The translations under genes were made by a program, and so were the position numbers. From Methanoregulaceae archaeon (GTDB taxonomy: Bacteria; Armatimonadota; Fimbriimonadia; Fimbriimonadales; Fimbriimonadaceae), in NCBI GenBank assembly GCA_020850325.1, contig JADZEW010000013.1, forward strand, positions 1 to 64,000: a stretch of 64,000 nt of DNA. The letters are read 5' to 3'. Under the pieces are notes generated by a model. The model was not told the DNA's origin and searched no databases. It saw nothing but the letters and a program-made list of their open reading frames with translations. Shown here piece by piece: positions 6,921-16,108 of this stretch. Each line of letters starts with the position of its first letter. Within the stretch, counting starts at the first letter, position 1.

Positions 6921-9701
6921 TTAGGCGGCTCGACTCAGGTAACGGTTCATGAGATCGCCCAGCCGGTTCGTTGACTTTTCGAGCAGCACGAAACTCGGTG
7001 CCTTTCCTGAACTTGGGTTTCTTCCGTAGCCCTCCATCGCCTCACAAATCTTGGCGACGTCGTTGGCCCCAATCGAGCGACTTGCCCCTTTCAGCGAATG
7101 CGCTGCCTGGTTCAACTCCCCCCAGTCTTTTCGCTCGAGCGCGCCACGGATGCGGTCGAGGGCCGTAGGCAGTGTGCGGACGTACTCCTCAAGCACCTCA
7201 CGCATGAACTCCGGGTCACCACCGCAGGTTTGGCTCAGCTGCTCGAAGTCCCAATCAGGTTCACGCGGTTCGGACTTGATTGCCAAGCTCACTTCGTCCT
7301 CCGTAGTAAACAGCCACCGCTTCAGCATGCTCGTGATCTCCGCCGGTTTCACGGGCTTTGGCAGGTAGTCGTCCATGCCCGCTTCTAGGCATCGGTCACG
7401 GTCCCCGGACATTGCATTGGCGGTCATGGCGACGATGATGGTGTGACGTCCCGTGCCCTCGATCTCCCGGATTTTTGCCGTGGCTTCGAATCCATCCATG
7501 ATCGGCATCTGGACATCCATCAACACGAGGTCATAGTGATGGCCGTTCATCCGCTCAAGAGCTTGGCGTCCGTGGTCTGCAACGTCCACCGTACAGCCGA
7601 GCCGCCGTAAGAGCTGCGTGGCCACTTTCTGGTTGATCGGGTTGTCCTCGACCAGAAGAACTCGTATCCCCGTGAATTCAAGCTCGCCAATCGGCGATGC
7701 CGACGGCTGAACGGTTCTGGACCCCGCGATCACTCCGAGAAGCGCGTTGTAGAGCGCACTCTGACGTACCGGCTTGGTCAGCCCGGCGGCAAACCCCTTG
7801 CGTACAAGCTCGTCCTCGGAGAACCGTGCTCCTATCGAGGACAGAAGCACGATGGGAACATGCTTGAAGCGCTCATCCGCACGAATCACCCGCGTCGTTT
7901 GCTCACCATCCAGGTCGGGCATCTGCATGTCCATGATCACCAACTGGAACGCGTCACCGGCACCGTGACGAGCCGACAACTCCTCAATGCCCTGCTGGCC
8001 CGACGCCACACATGTGGCATCGGCACCCCAAGAGCGCAACTGCTCCCGCAAGATCTTTCGGTTGGTCTCGTTGTCATCGACGACGAGCACATGCAGGCCG
8101 CGCAGTTCTCGCGGCCGGACGGACTTTTGATGCTGGGATACGGGAAGCTTGATTCTTGCTGAGAATGTCGAGCCAACTCCGACCGCACTCTCAACCGTTA
8201 GCGTCCCATCCATCAGCTCGATGAGTTGCCGCGAGATGGTCAGTCCAAGGCCCGTGCCGCCAAACTTTCGAGTGGTGCTGCCGTCGGCTTGCGTGAAGCT
8301 TTCAAAGACTGCCTGTTGACGATCTGGAGGTATGCCGACGCCGGTGTCCTCCACCGAGAGGACAATCTCCGCACAGTCATGCTCAAACTTCGGCACCGCT
8401 GCTTCGATCACGATTTCCCCACGCTCTGTGAACTTGATGGCGTTGCTCACTAAATTCGAAAGAACCTGTCGAATACGGCCCGGATCACCGAGCAACTCGG
8501 CCGGCAGATTGTGGCTGATACTGACGACAACTTCCAAGTTCTTCTCGGCAGCTCGCTGCGAGAACAACTCCGCCACGTCTTCGATGATATCTCGAAGATC
8601 GAACGGGATCTCCTCAACCGTCATCTTCCCCGCTTCCGCCTTTGAGAAGTCGAGAAGGTCGTTGATGATCACAAGCAGATTGTCCGCACTTCTTCGAATA
8701 GTGCCCGCGTAGTCACGCTGGTCCTGACTTAACTCGGAATCGAGTAGGAGGTCAGCCATACCAATGACTCCGTTCATCGGCGTCCTAATCTCGTGGGAGA
8801 TGTTAGCAAGAAACTCCGTCTTTGCCCGACTTGCGGCTTCAGCAACTTGCGCCATTCGCTTCGCTTCGCTCAGCGCCAAATGAAGCTCATGGTTTGCGTC
8901 CGCAAGGGCTGCCTCCGCACGTTTGCGCTCGTTGACCTCACTCTCGAGCTGAGTCGTTCTCTCGATGACCCGCACTTCGAGCTGCTCATTCACCGTGCGC
9001 ATCTGCTGATCCCGTGCCTCAATCTCCGCGAGAAGTGCATTGAACTCGTCGGTCAGGACGCCGGTCTCGTCGTCGCTCTCACGTGGCACCCGCAGCGCAA
9101 AGTTTCGAGTCGTGCGCACGTCTTCCAGAGCGCGAACGAGGGCATGGATTGGGCGCACAATCAGCGGAAGGAGGCGTAACGCCGATGCCGTGGCAATCAG
9201 TGCCGCGACGGCCGAGATGGTCAGCAGAAGCGCAAGAAAGAAGCCTTGCCTGCGGTGCAATCCCTTTGTGTCCACCTCAAGCAATAGTCGCCCGACGATA
9301 CGCTCGGTCGATCGCACGGACACGACGACGCCAAAGCTGTCCCGAGTCTTTGTACTGCCCAAGGCGGGCATCGTCAAGGGGATGGTATCGTCCGATTCGG
9401 GCTTGCGGTAAGTCGCAAGCATCGAGCCCTCACGGTCATAGACCACGGCATTCCGCATGATGGGATCGATCGCGAGTCCTTGCAGGAGGTGGTTAAGGCG
9501 GCCAATTTTGCGCTCCGCGAGCGGAGTGGCCAGGCTGCCCGCCAGAATGTGCGCATGAGACATCGTCGACCGCTCCAGATCAGCGGACGAGATATCTCGA
9601 TCGACGAAGACGAAGGCGATGCCGGTGACAACGAGCGCAGTCAAGCTCGTTACAAACGCGATCAGAATTAGCTTCGCGCGAATGGTCAGTTTTTGCAGCA
9701 T
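6921..9701 (-). CDS. Hybrid sensor histidine kinase with two receivers and HPt
   Basis: 926 aa, BarA-like. TM1 is at about 10-32. It is followed by an extracytoplasmic sensor resembling CHASE8 (about 33-150), TM2 at 153-180, HAMP (180-235) and a coiled coil. HisKA carries the phospho-acceptor in NISHEIRTP (about 305-313). The HATPase_c domain has N, G1 and G2 boxes (SNAIKFTERG, DTGVGIP, GGTGLGLTIS). Receiver 1 (about 545-660) contains VIMDMQMPDLDG and receiver 2 (about 680-795) contains LVLMDVQMPIMDG. The C-terminal HPt carries AAHSLKGASRSIG. This order implies an internal His-Asp-His relay. No cognate output regulator is adjacent. A GGGAGAGG ribosome site precedes the ATG. Confidence 0.95.
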   Translation of the reverse strand: MLQKLTIRAKLILIAFVTSLTALVVTGIAFVFVDRDISSADLERSTMSHAHILAGSLATPLAERKIGRLNHLLQGLAIDPIMRNAVVYDREGSMLATYRKPESDDTIPLTMPALGSTKTRDSFGVVVSVRSTERIVGRLLLEVDTKGLHRRQGFFLALLLTISAVAALIATASALRLLPLIVRPIHALVRALEDVRTTRNFALRVPRESDDETGVLTDEFNALLAEIEARDQQMRTVNEQLEVRVIERTTQLESEVNERKRAEAALADANHELHLALSEAKRMAQVAEAASRAKTEFLANISHEIRTPMNGVIGMADLLLDSELSQDQRDYAGTIRRSADNLLVIINDLLDFSKAEAGKMTVEEIPFDLRDIIEDVAELFSQRAAEKNLEVVVSISHNLPAELLGDPGRIRQVLSNLVSNAIKFTERGEIVIEAAVPKFEHDCAEIVLSVEDTGVGIPPDRQQAVFESFTQADGSTTRKFGGTGLGLTISRQLIELMDGTLTVESAVGVGSTFSARIKLPVSQHQKSVRPRELRGLHVLVVDDNETNRKILREQLRSWGADATCVASGQQGIEELSARHGAGDAFQLVIMDMQMPDLDGEQTTRVIRADERFKHVPIVLLSSIGARFSEDELVRKGFAAGLTKPVRQSALYNALLGVIAGSRTVQPSASPIGELEFTGIRVLLVEDNPINQKVATQLLRRLGCTVDVADHGRQALERMNGHHYDLVLMDVQMPIMDGFEATAKIREIEGTGRHTIIVAMTANAMSGDRDRCLEAGMDDYLPKPVKPAEITSMLKRWLFTTEDEVSLAIKSEPREPDWDFEQLSQTCGGDPEFMREVLEEYVRTLPTALDRIRGALERKDWGELNQAAHSLKGASRSIGANDVAKICEAMEGYGRNPSSGKAPSFVLLEKSTNRLGDLMNRYLSRAA

Positions 9702-9747
9702 CGATGCCTCTCCCTAGGAGATTTATCGGCACCGCGTACACAAATCC

Positions 9748-12240
9748 CTATGGGTCAATCCGAAGGGTGCAGGTTCTCTTGATTCCATTGAGCTGAGCGA
9801 TGATCGTCCCGGTGTAGCTGTTGGCGACCGGTAACGTCGTCACCGGGAAGTTTGCTTGGTTGCTGCCGACCGGGACTGAGACGGTACTTGGCGTCGTTAG
9901 GACGCTCAGGTTATCGCTCAACGCCACCGCCATGACCGACTGCGCGAGCTTGGTTAACACGACCCGGCCGGTTGCCGAAGCGCCACCCTTGAGTTGCGTC
10001 GGAGTCACATTTACGCTGTGCAAAGCAACCACGTTGGTCACGGTGAGCTGCGTCGTTCGGGTCGCTCCATCGTACATGGCATACAAGGTCGAGAGCACAT
10101 TTGTGCTGACCACCGCAGTCAAGACGGTGAAGTTGCCGGTCGTTTGACCGGCTAGGATGCTGACCGAAGCTTGCGGAGCCGTCGCTGGCGAGTTGTCAGA
10201 GAGCACCACCGTCGCGCCGCCTCCCGAAGCCGCATTGCGCAACACCACCTGGCCGTTCACTGAGAGTCCGCCTGGAATCGAGTTCGGATACACCGCGAGT
10301 GCTCGGATGGGACAGGGATCGAGCGTCAAAGTGGCTACGCGCTTCGACGTGCCGATGGAGGCGACAACATTGAGCGTCACCGTGTAGTCGATCGTCCCGG
10401 TCGTGATGGGGAACGTGCCGACGGTACTCGCCGCCGGAATGGTCATCGTCGCCGGCAGATAGACGATCGACGCATTGACCGCGAGCTTCACAGCTTGCCC
10501 GCCCTCGGGTGCGGGCCGCGAAATCGTGACCGTACCCGTCGTTCCCGATCCACTCTTGATCCGGTTTGGGTTGATGACGAGCGAGTTCACGAGCATCGGC
10601 AACGGATCGACCCGCAAAGAGACCGCCTTCGAACTCGCTCCGAGGGTCGAGTTGATGCTCAGATGGGTCACCGACGACACTGCAGTGGTCGTTATGGGAA
10701 AGGTCCCAGACGTAGAGCCTGCGGGAATCTGCAGGTTCGCCGGCACTTGAGCTACGTTCGGGTTGCCACTGAAGAGCGACACGTTTGAGCCACTCGGACC
10801 TGCCTTGCCGTCCAAGATGATCGTGCCGGTTGCGGTGTTGCCGCCCACAACGGGATTCGGGCTCGCCAGGATGTTCCCGATGCCTGCGCGAAGCACCCCG
10901 ATGTTCACCGACTTAGCCTGCCCGTAGGCGCTCGCCGTTACCGTCACGGTCGTGTTGGTGTTGACCCCGGAAGTCGTGATCGGCATCGCGACGCTGTACT
11001 GCCCCGCGGGAATGTTAACCGAGGCTGGCACTTGAAGCGCACTGGGATTGGAACACACGAGCGTGACGACTTGTCCGCCTGCCGAGGCCGGGAACTCCAG
11101 CGTCACTGTGCCCTGGCCAGCGTTGCCCCCGACCAGAGCCTGCGGGCCGCTCACCGAGGCGACGGTTGGCTCGTAAGCGATGCGCTTGATCGTCCCGGTG
11201 TTCAGACTCACCACGTACATCGCACCATCTGGCCCGAGCGCGAAATCCACCGGGCTTGAAACACCCAGGAATGACCCGTTGCTGACGTAGCCGTTCCCTG
11301 CCGTTATTTGAACCCAGAACAGCTGGTTCAGCACATAGTCGCCAAACACGTAGCGGCTCTGGAACTCCACTGGCCAGCGATTGCCGACAAAGCCCCCTCC
11401 GGTAACCGAACGCGAGCCCCCATTGTGACTGTAGGCGTGGATGGGATGGATGAAGCCTGCTCCCCCGCTCGGACCCTCATGCAGGTTCCAGCCGTAGTTG
11501 CCGCCCGGGACACCGACATTGATCTCCTCCCAACTCGACTGGCCAACATCGGCAATGTACGGCACCAGCGTGCCCGGTCGAAACTGAAATCGGAACGGGT
11601 TCCGAAGGCCGTAAGCCCAGATTTCTCCGCGATTGCCTGTGCCAACAAACGGGTTGTCGGAAGGGATCGTCCCGTTGGAGTTGATCCGCAGGATCTTGCC
11701 CGCAATCGAAGTGAGGTTCTGAGAAAGCGCAGGAGTCGATCCGCCGTCGCCGGTGGCGATGTACAGCTTGCCGTCAAGCCCGAAGCGGATGCAACCCGCG
11801 TTGTGGTTCCCGGCATCGGACGGGATGTTGTCCAGCAAGATGGTCTCGCTGCCCGGCACAGCCACGTTGGCCAGTTCGGTGAATCTCGACACCCGGTTCT
11901 TTGGGGTGGGAGGCGCACTCAAGCTCAAGTTGTTCGTGGTGTAGTACACGTACACAAAGCGATTCGCCGCGAAGTTCGGATCCAGCGCCAAGCCCAGCAC
12001 GCCGCGCTCACTGTTCGTCGAACAGGAGATCGTTGTGAAGGTCGAGATGAGCGACCCGTTTTGGTACACCTTGATCGATCCTCCCTTCTCGCCGACAAAC
12101 ACTCGCCCGTCCGGGGCGAAGGCCATGCAGGTAGGAGCGTTCAGGCCGGTGATCGCATTGGTGGTGGCGAAGCCCTCTTGAGCTGGACTGAGGACCGCCC
12201 AAGAGGTGACCAGCAACGCCGCCAAGATGCACTTTCGCAT
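9748..12240 (-). CDS. Secreted PQQ-type sugar dehydrogenase-like propeller with Ig-like repeats
   Basis: 830 aa. Residues 1-20 are a signal peptide ending SPAQ. Residues 22-360 form a soluble aldose-dehydrogenase/HHIP-like six-bladed propeller: LNAPTCMAFAPDGRVFVGEK, ERGVLGLALDPNF, DAGNHNAGCIRFGLDGKLYI, IWAYGLRNPFRFQF and an NYGWNLHEG motif. In characterised relatives these residues contact PQQ and calcium. Residues 370-830 hold about five repeats of roughly 90 residues with a GGNxxxGTVTL start and a VPAS..IPAG middle, probably Ig-like stalk or adhesion domains. An extracellular dehydrogenase or carbohydrate-binding role is inferred. No PQQ synthesis genes are in the window. Confidence 0.8.
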   Translation of the reverse strand: MRKCILAALLVTSWAVLSPAQEGFATTNAITGLNAPTCMAFAPDGRVFVGEKGGSIKVYQNGSLISTFTTISCSTNSERGVLGLALDPNFAANRFVYVYYTTNNLSLSAPPTPKNRVSRFTELANVAVPGSETILLDNIPSDAGNHNAGCIRFGLDGKLYIATGDGGSTPALSQNLTSIAGKILRINSNGTIPSDNPFVGTGNRGEIWAYGLRNPFRFQFRPGTLVPYIADVGQSSWEEINVGVPGGNYGWNLHEGPSGGAGFIHPIHAYSHNGGSRSVTGGGFVGNRWPVEFQSRYVFGDYVLNQLFWVQITAGNGYVSNGSFLGVSSPVDFALGPDGAMYVVSLNTGTIKRIAYEPTVASVSGPQALVGGNAGQGTVTLEFPASAGGQVVTLVCSNPSALQVPASVNIPAGQYSVAMPITTSGVNTNTTVTVTASAYGQAKSVNIGVLRAGIGNILASPNPVVGGNTATGTIILDGKAGPSGSNVSLFSGNPNVAQVPANLQIPAGSTSGTFPITTTAVSSVTHLSINSTLGASSKAVSLRVDPLPMLVNSLVINPNRIKSGSGTTGTVTISRPAPEGGQAVKLAVNASIVYLPATMTIPAASTVGTFPITTGTIDYTVTLNVVASIGTSKRVATLTLDPCPIRALAVYPNSIPGGLSVNGQVVLRNAASGGGATVVLSDNSPATAPQASVSILAGQTTGNFTVLTAVVSTNVLSTLYAMYDGATRTTQLTVTNVVALHSVNVTPTQLKGGASATGRVVLTKLAQSVMAVALSDNLSVLTTPSTVSVPVGSNQANFPVTTLPVANSYTGTIIAQLNGIKRTCTLRIDP

Positions 12241-12271
12241 CCCTATATGATAAAGGCAACTGCCGCGAATG

Positions 12272-13273
12272 TCAAGACAAATCGAGCAAAGGAAACTCGC
12301 GGACTTCGGCCTCGATCGGCCCAGCCTGGGTCTGGACAGTCACGAGTTCGCCATCGAAAGCGGCTTCGCGGCGAATCATCGCCCCGGCGATGAACCCAAA
12401 CTGCGGGGAGAACTCTGAGGAAGTGACCGTCCCTGCGTCCTCCCGCTCCCGGTGAGACACGCGATTTCCCGCCGCCATCGGCTGGTCGGAGATGAGCGCC
12501 ATCCAGGTTCGGTTGGTGTGGCCCCGGCTGTGAATACGCATGAGAACCTCTTGCCCGGTGTAGCAACCCTTCTGGTAGCTCACGTGCTTTGACTCGAACC
12601 AAGGTCCAAGCTCAGGAGGCAGCACGCGCGCATCGATATCCTCGCCAAAACGAGGGATGCCAGCTTCCAATCGGGCGATGTTGAACGCCCGTTCGTCGAT
12701 CGGTGCGAACGCGCTCTCGAGGGCCTTCCACGCCTCCTCGGCTTCGTTCGGGACGAGAAGGTCCCAACCGCCGAGGCCCGTTCGATTGGAACGCAAACAG
12801 ATCACTTCGACGCCCTTGAACTGCGAGACGCTGGCATCGAGGTGCGGGAGTTCGAGATGCTCTCGAAGTTGAGCGGTCGCATAGGGACCCTGCAGGCACA
12901 CCAGGCGGTAAGCCGGAGTCAGGTCGCGAGCGACCACATCCTCCATGATGATCATGTGGTCGAGTCGATGCTGGAACGCTGAACTCGCCGCTCGATGCAT
13001 TCGGATCAGGTAGCGATCGTCGACGGACCACAGGTCCCCCACGGCTTCCGTCTGGCCAGTGGGCGAACACAGGCAGAACGCCATCGATCCCCCCGGCTGC
13101 AAGTTCCGCATGTCATTGGTGATCTGACCCTGAAGCCACGCCTTGCGGTCCTCACCGGTCAGTTCATAAAGAGCCGAGTTTCTTAGCTCGTACCGCCCGC
13201 AGCCACCGCGAAGCAGTTCATAACCTTCAGCGGTTGAAGGCGAAATGGGATCTTGGACTAAGCGATCAGACAT
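12272..13273 (-). CDS. ygfZ: YgfZ/GcvT-fold folate-binding protein
   Basis: 333 aa. YgfZ proteins bind tetrahydrofolate and help maintain or repair certain iron-sulfur enzymes. The diagnostic motif KGCYTGQE is at residues 235-242, with the conserved cysteine. The N-terminal half has ELTGEDRKAWLQGQITNDM, as in GcvT-fold proteins. The C-terminal barrel segment follows residue 255. It is a single gene on the minus strand, divergent from the DUF2993 gene with a 76 bp gap that must hold both promoters. Confidence 0.88.
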   Translation of the reverse strand: MSDRLVQDPISPSTAEGYELLRGGCGRYELRNSALYELTGEDRKAWLQGQITNDMRNLQPGGSMAFCLCSPTGQTEAVGDLWSVDDRYLIRMHRAASSAFQHRLDHMIIMEDVVARDLTPAYRLVCLQGPYATAQLREHLELPHLDASVSQFKGVEVICLRSNRTGLGGWDLLVPNEAEEAWKALESAFAPIDERAFNIARLEAGIPRFGEDIDARVLPPELGPWFESKHVSYQKGCYTGQEVLMRIHSRGHTNRTWMALISDQPMAAGNRVSHREREDAGTVTSSEFSPQFGFIAGAMIRREAAFDGELVTVQTQAGPIEAEVREFPLLDLS

Positions 13274-13349
13274 GGATCGAACTCCAGCAGAAAGTTGATG
13301 TGGCGCAGAGCACCTGTGCTAGTCTACGATTCAGCGTGGAGTTTCGTTC

Positions 13350-14162
13350 GTGATAGGCTTTCTGTTAGCGACCCTCGGCCTCCTCGGGGGATGGGGCAAG
13401 ATCACCGTTAGGCAGTTTGAACTGTCCGCAGCGGCAGATATCCGATCGCAACTGACGGGCGAAAACGTCTTCGTGGACGTCAAGACCCTCCTGACGGGCG
13501 TCATCGATGGTCCGCAGGGTGATGTCCGCCGGGGCACCATTACCGCTCGGCACTTCTCGACGCCCGGATTGCCGCTCTACACCGAACCCTGGCGATCTCA
13601 ACGAGGCATCCTCCGCCACCTTCGTCTCGAACTCGACGACTTCTACTTGGGGAACCTGCGCATCGACAGCCTCCGCGCCGACATTCCCGACTGTCGTTAC
13701 GATTACCCCTTAGCGCTTCGCAAGCGGATCATCCGTCTCAGCCGCAGCGGCGTCGGCACCGGGAGAGTTGTGCTTCGCGCTGAAGACTTGGAAGCCTTCA
13801 TCCTTAAGAAGTTCCGCGAGATCAAGTCGGCCAGGGTGACCTTGGAGAATGACAAAGTCACGGTCGAAGGCGACGGTGAGTTCGTACTTCTTAGAACGCG
13901 ATTCCTGGTGATCGCGAAGCTTGCTTCACCCGACGGTTACACGCTCCAACTGGAGCACGCCCGCATCTTCTTCGACGATCGTCCGGCGGATGAGCTCTCG
14001 GGTCAGACGCTGTTGAAGGCGCTCAATCCCGTCGTCGATCTTCGAGCGGACCTGAAGCTGTACGACGCGATTCAGATCGAGGGCGTCGACATCGCGAATG
14101 GCAAGCTTAAAGCGTGGGGCAAGACCAAGATTCCTACCCTGCCAAACTCTATCAAGCCCTAG
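13350..14162 (+). CDS. LmeA/DUF2993-like lipid-binding protein
   Basis: 270 aa, GTG start. An N-terminal hydrophobic segment (residues 1-16) acts as signal or anchor. The following TVRQFELSAAADIRSQLTGE segment and long beta-rich body, with LRHLRLELDDFYLGNLRIDSL and paired-strand repeats, resemble DUF2993/LmeA proteins, which bind phospholipids at the envelope and have a TULIP-like fold. No catalytic motif is visible. The gene overlaps the convergent minus-strand gene by 4 bp at the stop codons. Confidence 0.65.
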   Translation: MIGFLLATLGLLGGWGKITVRQFELSAAADIRSQLTGENVFVDVKTLLTGVIDGPQGDVRRGTITARHFSTPGLPLYTEPWRSQRGILRHLRLELDDFYLGNLRIDSLRADIPDCRYDYPLALRKRIIRLSRSGVGTGRVVLRAEDLEAFILKKFREIKSARVTLENDKVTVEGDGEFVLLRTRFLVIAKLASPDGYTLQLEHARIFFDDRPADELSGQTLLKALNPVVDLRADLKLYDAIQIEGVDIANGKLKAWGKTKIPTLPNSIKP

Positions 14163-14839
14163 GGCTTCTTGCGTAAGTCCTCGACGTCAACTCCCTTTGG
14201 GGGCGTGGCATCGAACGTACGAGCCGGAAAGCGCTGTGCAAATAGGTAGGTGATCGCCTCGATCTCCATCGGATCTTGCGGCCGCTCGTACCACATCGGG
14301 AACATCACGTAGCTCGCCAAAGAACCTGGCCGATTGTCATAGGCAATCTCCTGAATCCAACCATCGCGAAGCGTCAAAGTCATGACCCCCAGGCTCTTGG
14401 TAGCGAACCGGATCCAGTTCCGGCCGGACTCAAAGTGCGGTTCGTCGGCAACCAGCCTCTTGTACGAATCACGTCCCTTCATGAACAGAAACAGGATCGC
14501 CGAAGACGGCCCGGGCGGATTCAGGCTCGGATGGGCATCGAGGAGTTCCGCGGTGTTTCGAAGCGACACGCGTCCGTCACCACCCGAAACTACCAAGAGC
14601 GTCTTCCCGTCCGATACGAGGGTCGTTCCGTCGCCCCAATACTCAGCGGAGTCCACCCGGAATCGACGTTGACCGGCGTAGCGAACGACCAACTCCGATC
14701 CGGCCTCTTGAGCCTCGTGCTTTGCTAACCGCCGTGACCGGCTGATCGAAATCTCGACATTGCGCAGCTTCGCATAACGATCGAACAGATCGTCCAGCTC
14801 TATCTGCGGCGGTACGGCCAATAAGGCAAAGGCGATCAT
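14159..14839 (-). CDS. Exported LolA-fold-like protein
   Basis: 226 aa. The N-terminus MIAFALLAVPPQIEL looks like a short signal peptide. The body has RNVEISISRSRR, RYAGQRRFRVDSAEYWGDG and TLVSDGKTLLVV segments. These resemble the curved antiparallel sheet of LolA/DUF2092-type lipoprotein-carrier proteins, in which a secreted lipid or polymer is sensed. The identification is structural by eye only. It is convergent with the DUF2993-like gene, so two possible lipid-handling envelope proteins are side by side. Confidence 0.45.
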   Translation of the reverse strand: MIAFALLAVPPQIELDDLFDRYAKLRNVEISISRSRRLAKHEAQEAGSELVVRYAGQRRFRVDSAEYWGDGTTLVSDGKTLLVVSGGDGRVSLRNTAELLDAHPSLNPPGPSSAILFLFMKGRDSYKRLVADEPHFESGRNWIRFATKSLGVMTLTLRDGWIQEIAYDNRPGSLASYVMFPMWYERPQDPMEIEAITYLFAQRFPARTFDATPPKGVDVEDLRKKP

Positions 14840-14863
14840 GTTTGCTGTAGGATACCGACCTCG

Positions 14864-16099
14864 TTATCGCTGTTTCGCCGCGTAGATCGATTCGAGGTGA
14901 TCGCAAAACTGCTCGCCGAGCTTCTTCCAGTCGAACTCCCGCTCGCCGAGGGCACGGGCGTTCTTGCCCTGCACTGCCAGCCGTGCGGGATCGTCGCGCA
15001 TCGCGATCAGCGCATCAGCCAACGCGGCGGGGTTCTCAGGTGGAACGGCTTGTCCCAGGTCGTGTTCCTTCACCATGTCGGTCATCCAGCCGGGATAGTT
15101 CACCAAGATGGGCAAACCGGAGGCCAAGTAGTCAAAGAACTTGTTCGGAGACGTCCCGTAATAGAAGCCGGGCACGTTAGCGAGACACATCAGGCCGGCA
15201 TCGGCTTGGGCACAAAGTCGAGCCAAATCGACCTTCGGAATGGCATCGTGGAACACACAGTTGTCGAGCCCTTCGTTCTGCGCCCGCTTCACCAGCATCG
15301 CCTTCTCGCCACCCTTACCAATGAAGACCAGCTTGACGTTCGTCACGCCCCGCTTCTTGAGTTCGGCGGCCGCATCGAGGATTGCGCCCAGCCCATTGGC
15401 TCGGCCATGGGTACCGGTGAAAAGCGCGACGAAGTCCCCTTCTTCAACTCCCGGCAACTCGAATCGCTTCGGCCCCTCAGCCGGTCGGAACGTGTCAAGA
15501 TCGCAGCCGTTTGGGATCATCGCCAGGGCTTCGCGCTTCATCCCACCCTTGACCATGCCATCGACAATGCCGGGCGAAAGGCCGACGCCGCCATCCGCCG
15601 CATGGTAGGCCGACTTCTCCAGCCAGTTCATGCCGGCGAGACCCACCGGGTTGCTATACCCCAGTGCCCTAGGCAGTTCCGGCCAGAGATCGCGTACTTC
15701 CAGCACGAACGGACGCTTGCCTCGGCTGCGTTTGGTAAAGATGCCGGGGATCGCAACCGTCAGCGGCGTCGAGGTGGCGAAAAGCAAGTCGTAGTCGTTC
15801 TGCTTTGCGAGAGCCACGGTAGCCTTCGCAAACTTTAACCACGACTTCAAGCGATCCATCGGGCCAAAGCTCTGGTCGTACGGGATCACAAACTCGATGA
15901 CATCGAAGTCCTCGACCCTTCCCCGCCGCATGCCATTCACCACTTCTCCGCTCAGTCCGGTGTCGCTCTGATTCCAGCTGGCACACGCGATGGTGACTTG
16001 GTGACCGCGGGCGGCAAGGGCCTTCGCCATATGATAGCTCCGCGTGCCAGTTGTGCCCTGCTTGGTCGAATAGTAGAAGTGGAAGTAGAGGATGCGCAT
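14864..16099 (-). CDS. Glycosyltransferase family 4 (WbuB-like)
   Basis: 411 aa. It is a GT-B-fold transferase probably adding a sugar to a surface polysaccharide. The N-terminus RILYFHFYYSTKQGTTGTRS and GHQVTIACAS are typical of the WbuB/FnlC-like GT4 group. The donor-nucleotide half has SPGIVDGMVKGG, IPNGCDLDTF, LFTGTHGRANGL and GTSPNKFFDYLASGLPILVN, which contains the E/D-x7-E-like region. It is cytoplasmic or membrane-associated. It lies 9 bp downstream of the heparinase-like gene on the same strand, an arrangement common in exopolysaccharide loci. Confidence 0.9.
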   Translation of the reverse strand: MRILYFHFYYSTKQGTTGTRSYHMAKALAARGHQVTIACASWNQSDTGLSGEVVNGMRRGRVEDFDVIEFVIPYDQSFGPMDRLKSWLKFAKATVALAKQNDYDLLFATSTPLTVAIPGIFTKRSRGKRPFVLEVRDLWPELPRALGYSNPVGLAGMNWLEKSAYHAADGGVGLSPGIVDGMVKGGMKREALAMIPNGCDLDTFRPAEGPKRFELPGVEEGDFVALFTGTHGRANGLGAILDAAAELKKRGVTNVKLVFIGKGGEKAMLVKRAQNEGLDNCVFHDAIPKVDLARLCAQADAGLMCLANVPGFYYGTSPNKFFDYLASGLPILVNYPGWMTDMVKEHDLGQAVPPENPAALADALIAMRDDPARLAVQGKNARALGEREFDWKKLGEQFCDHLESIYAAKQR

Positions 16100-16108
16100 T
16101 GTAGGGAT

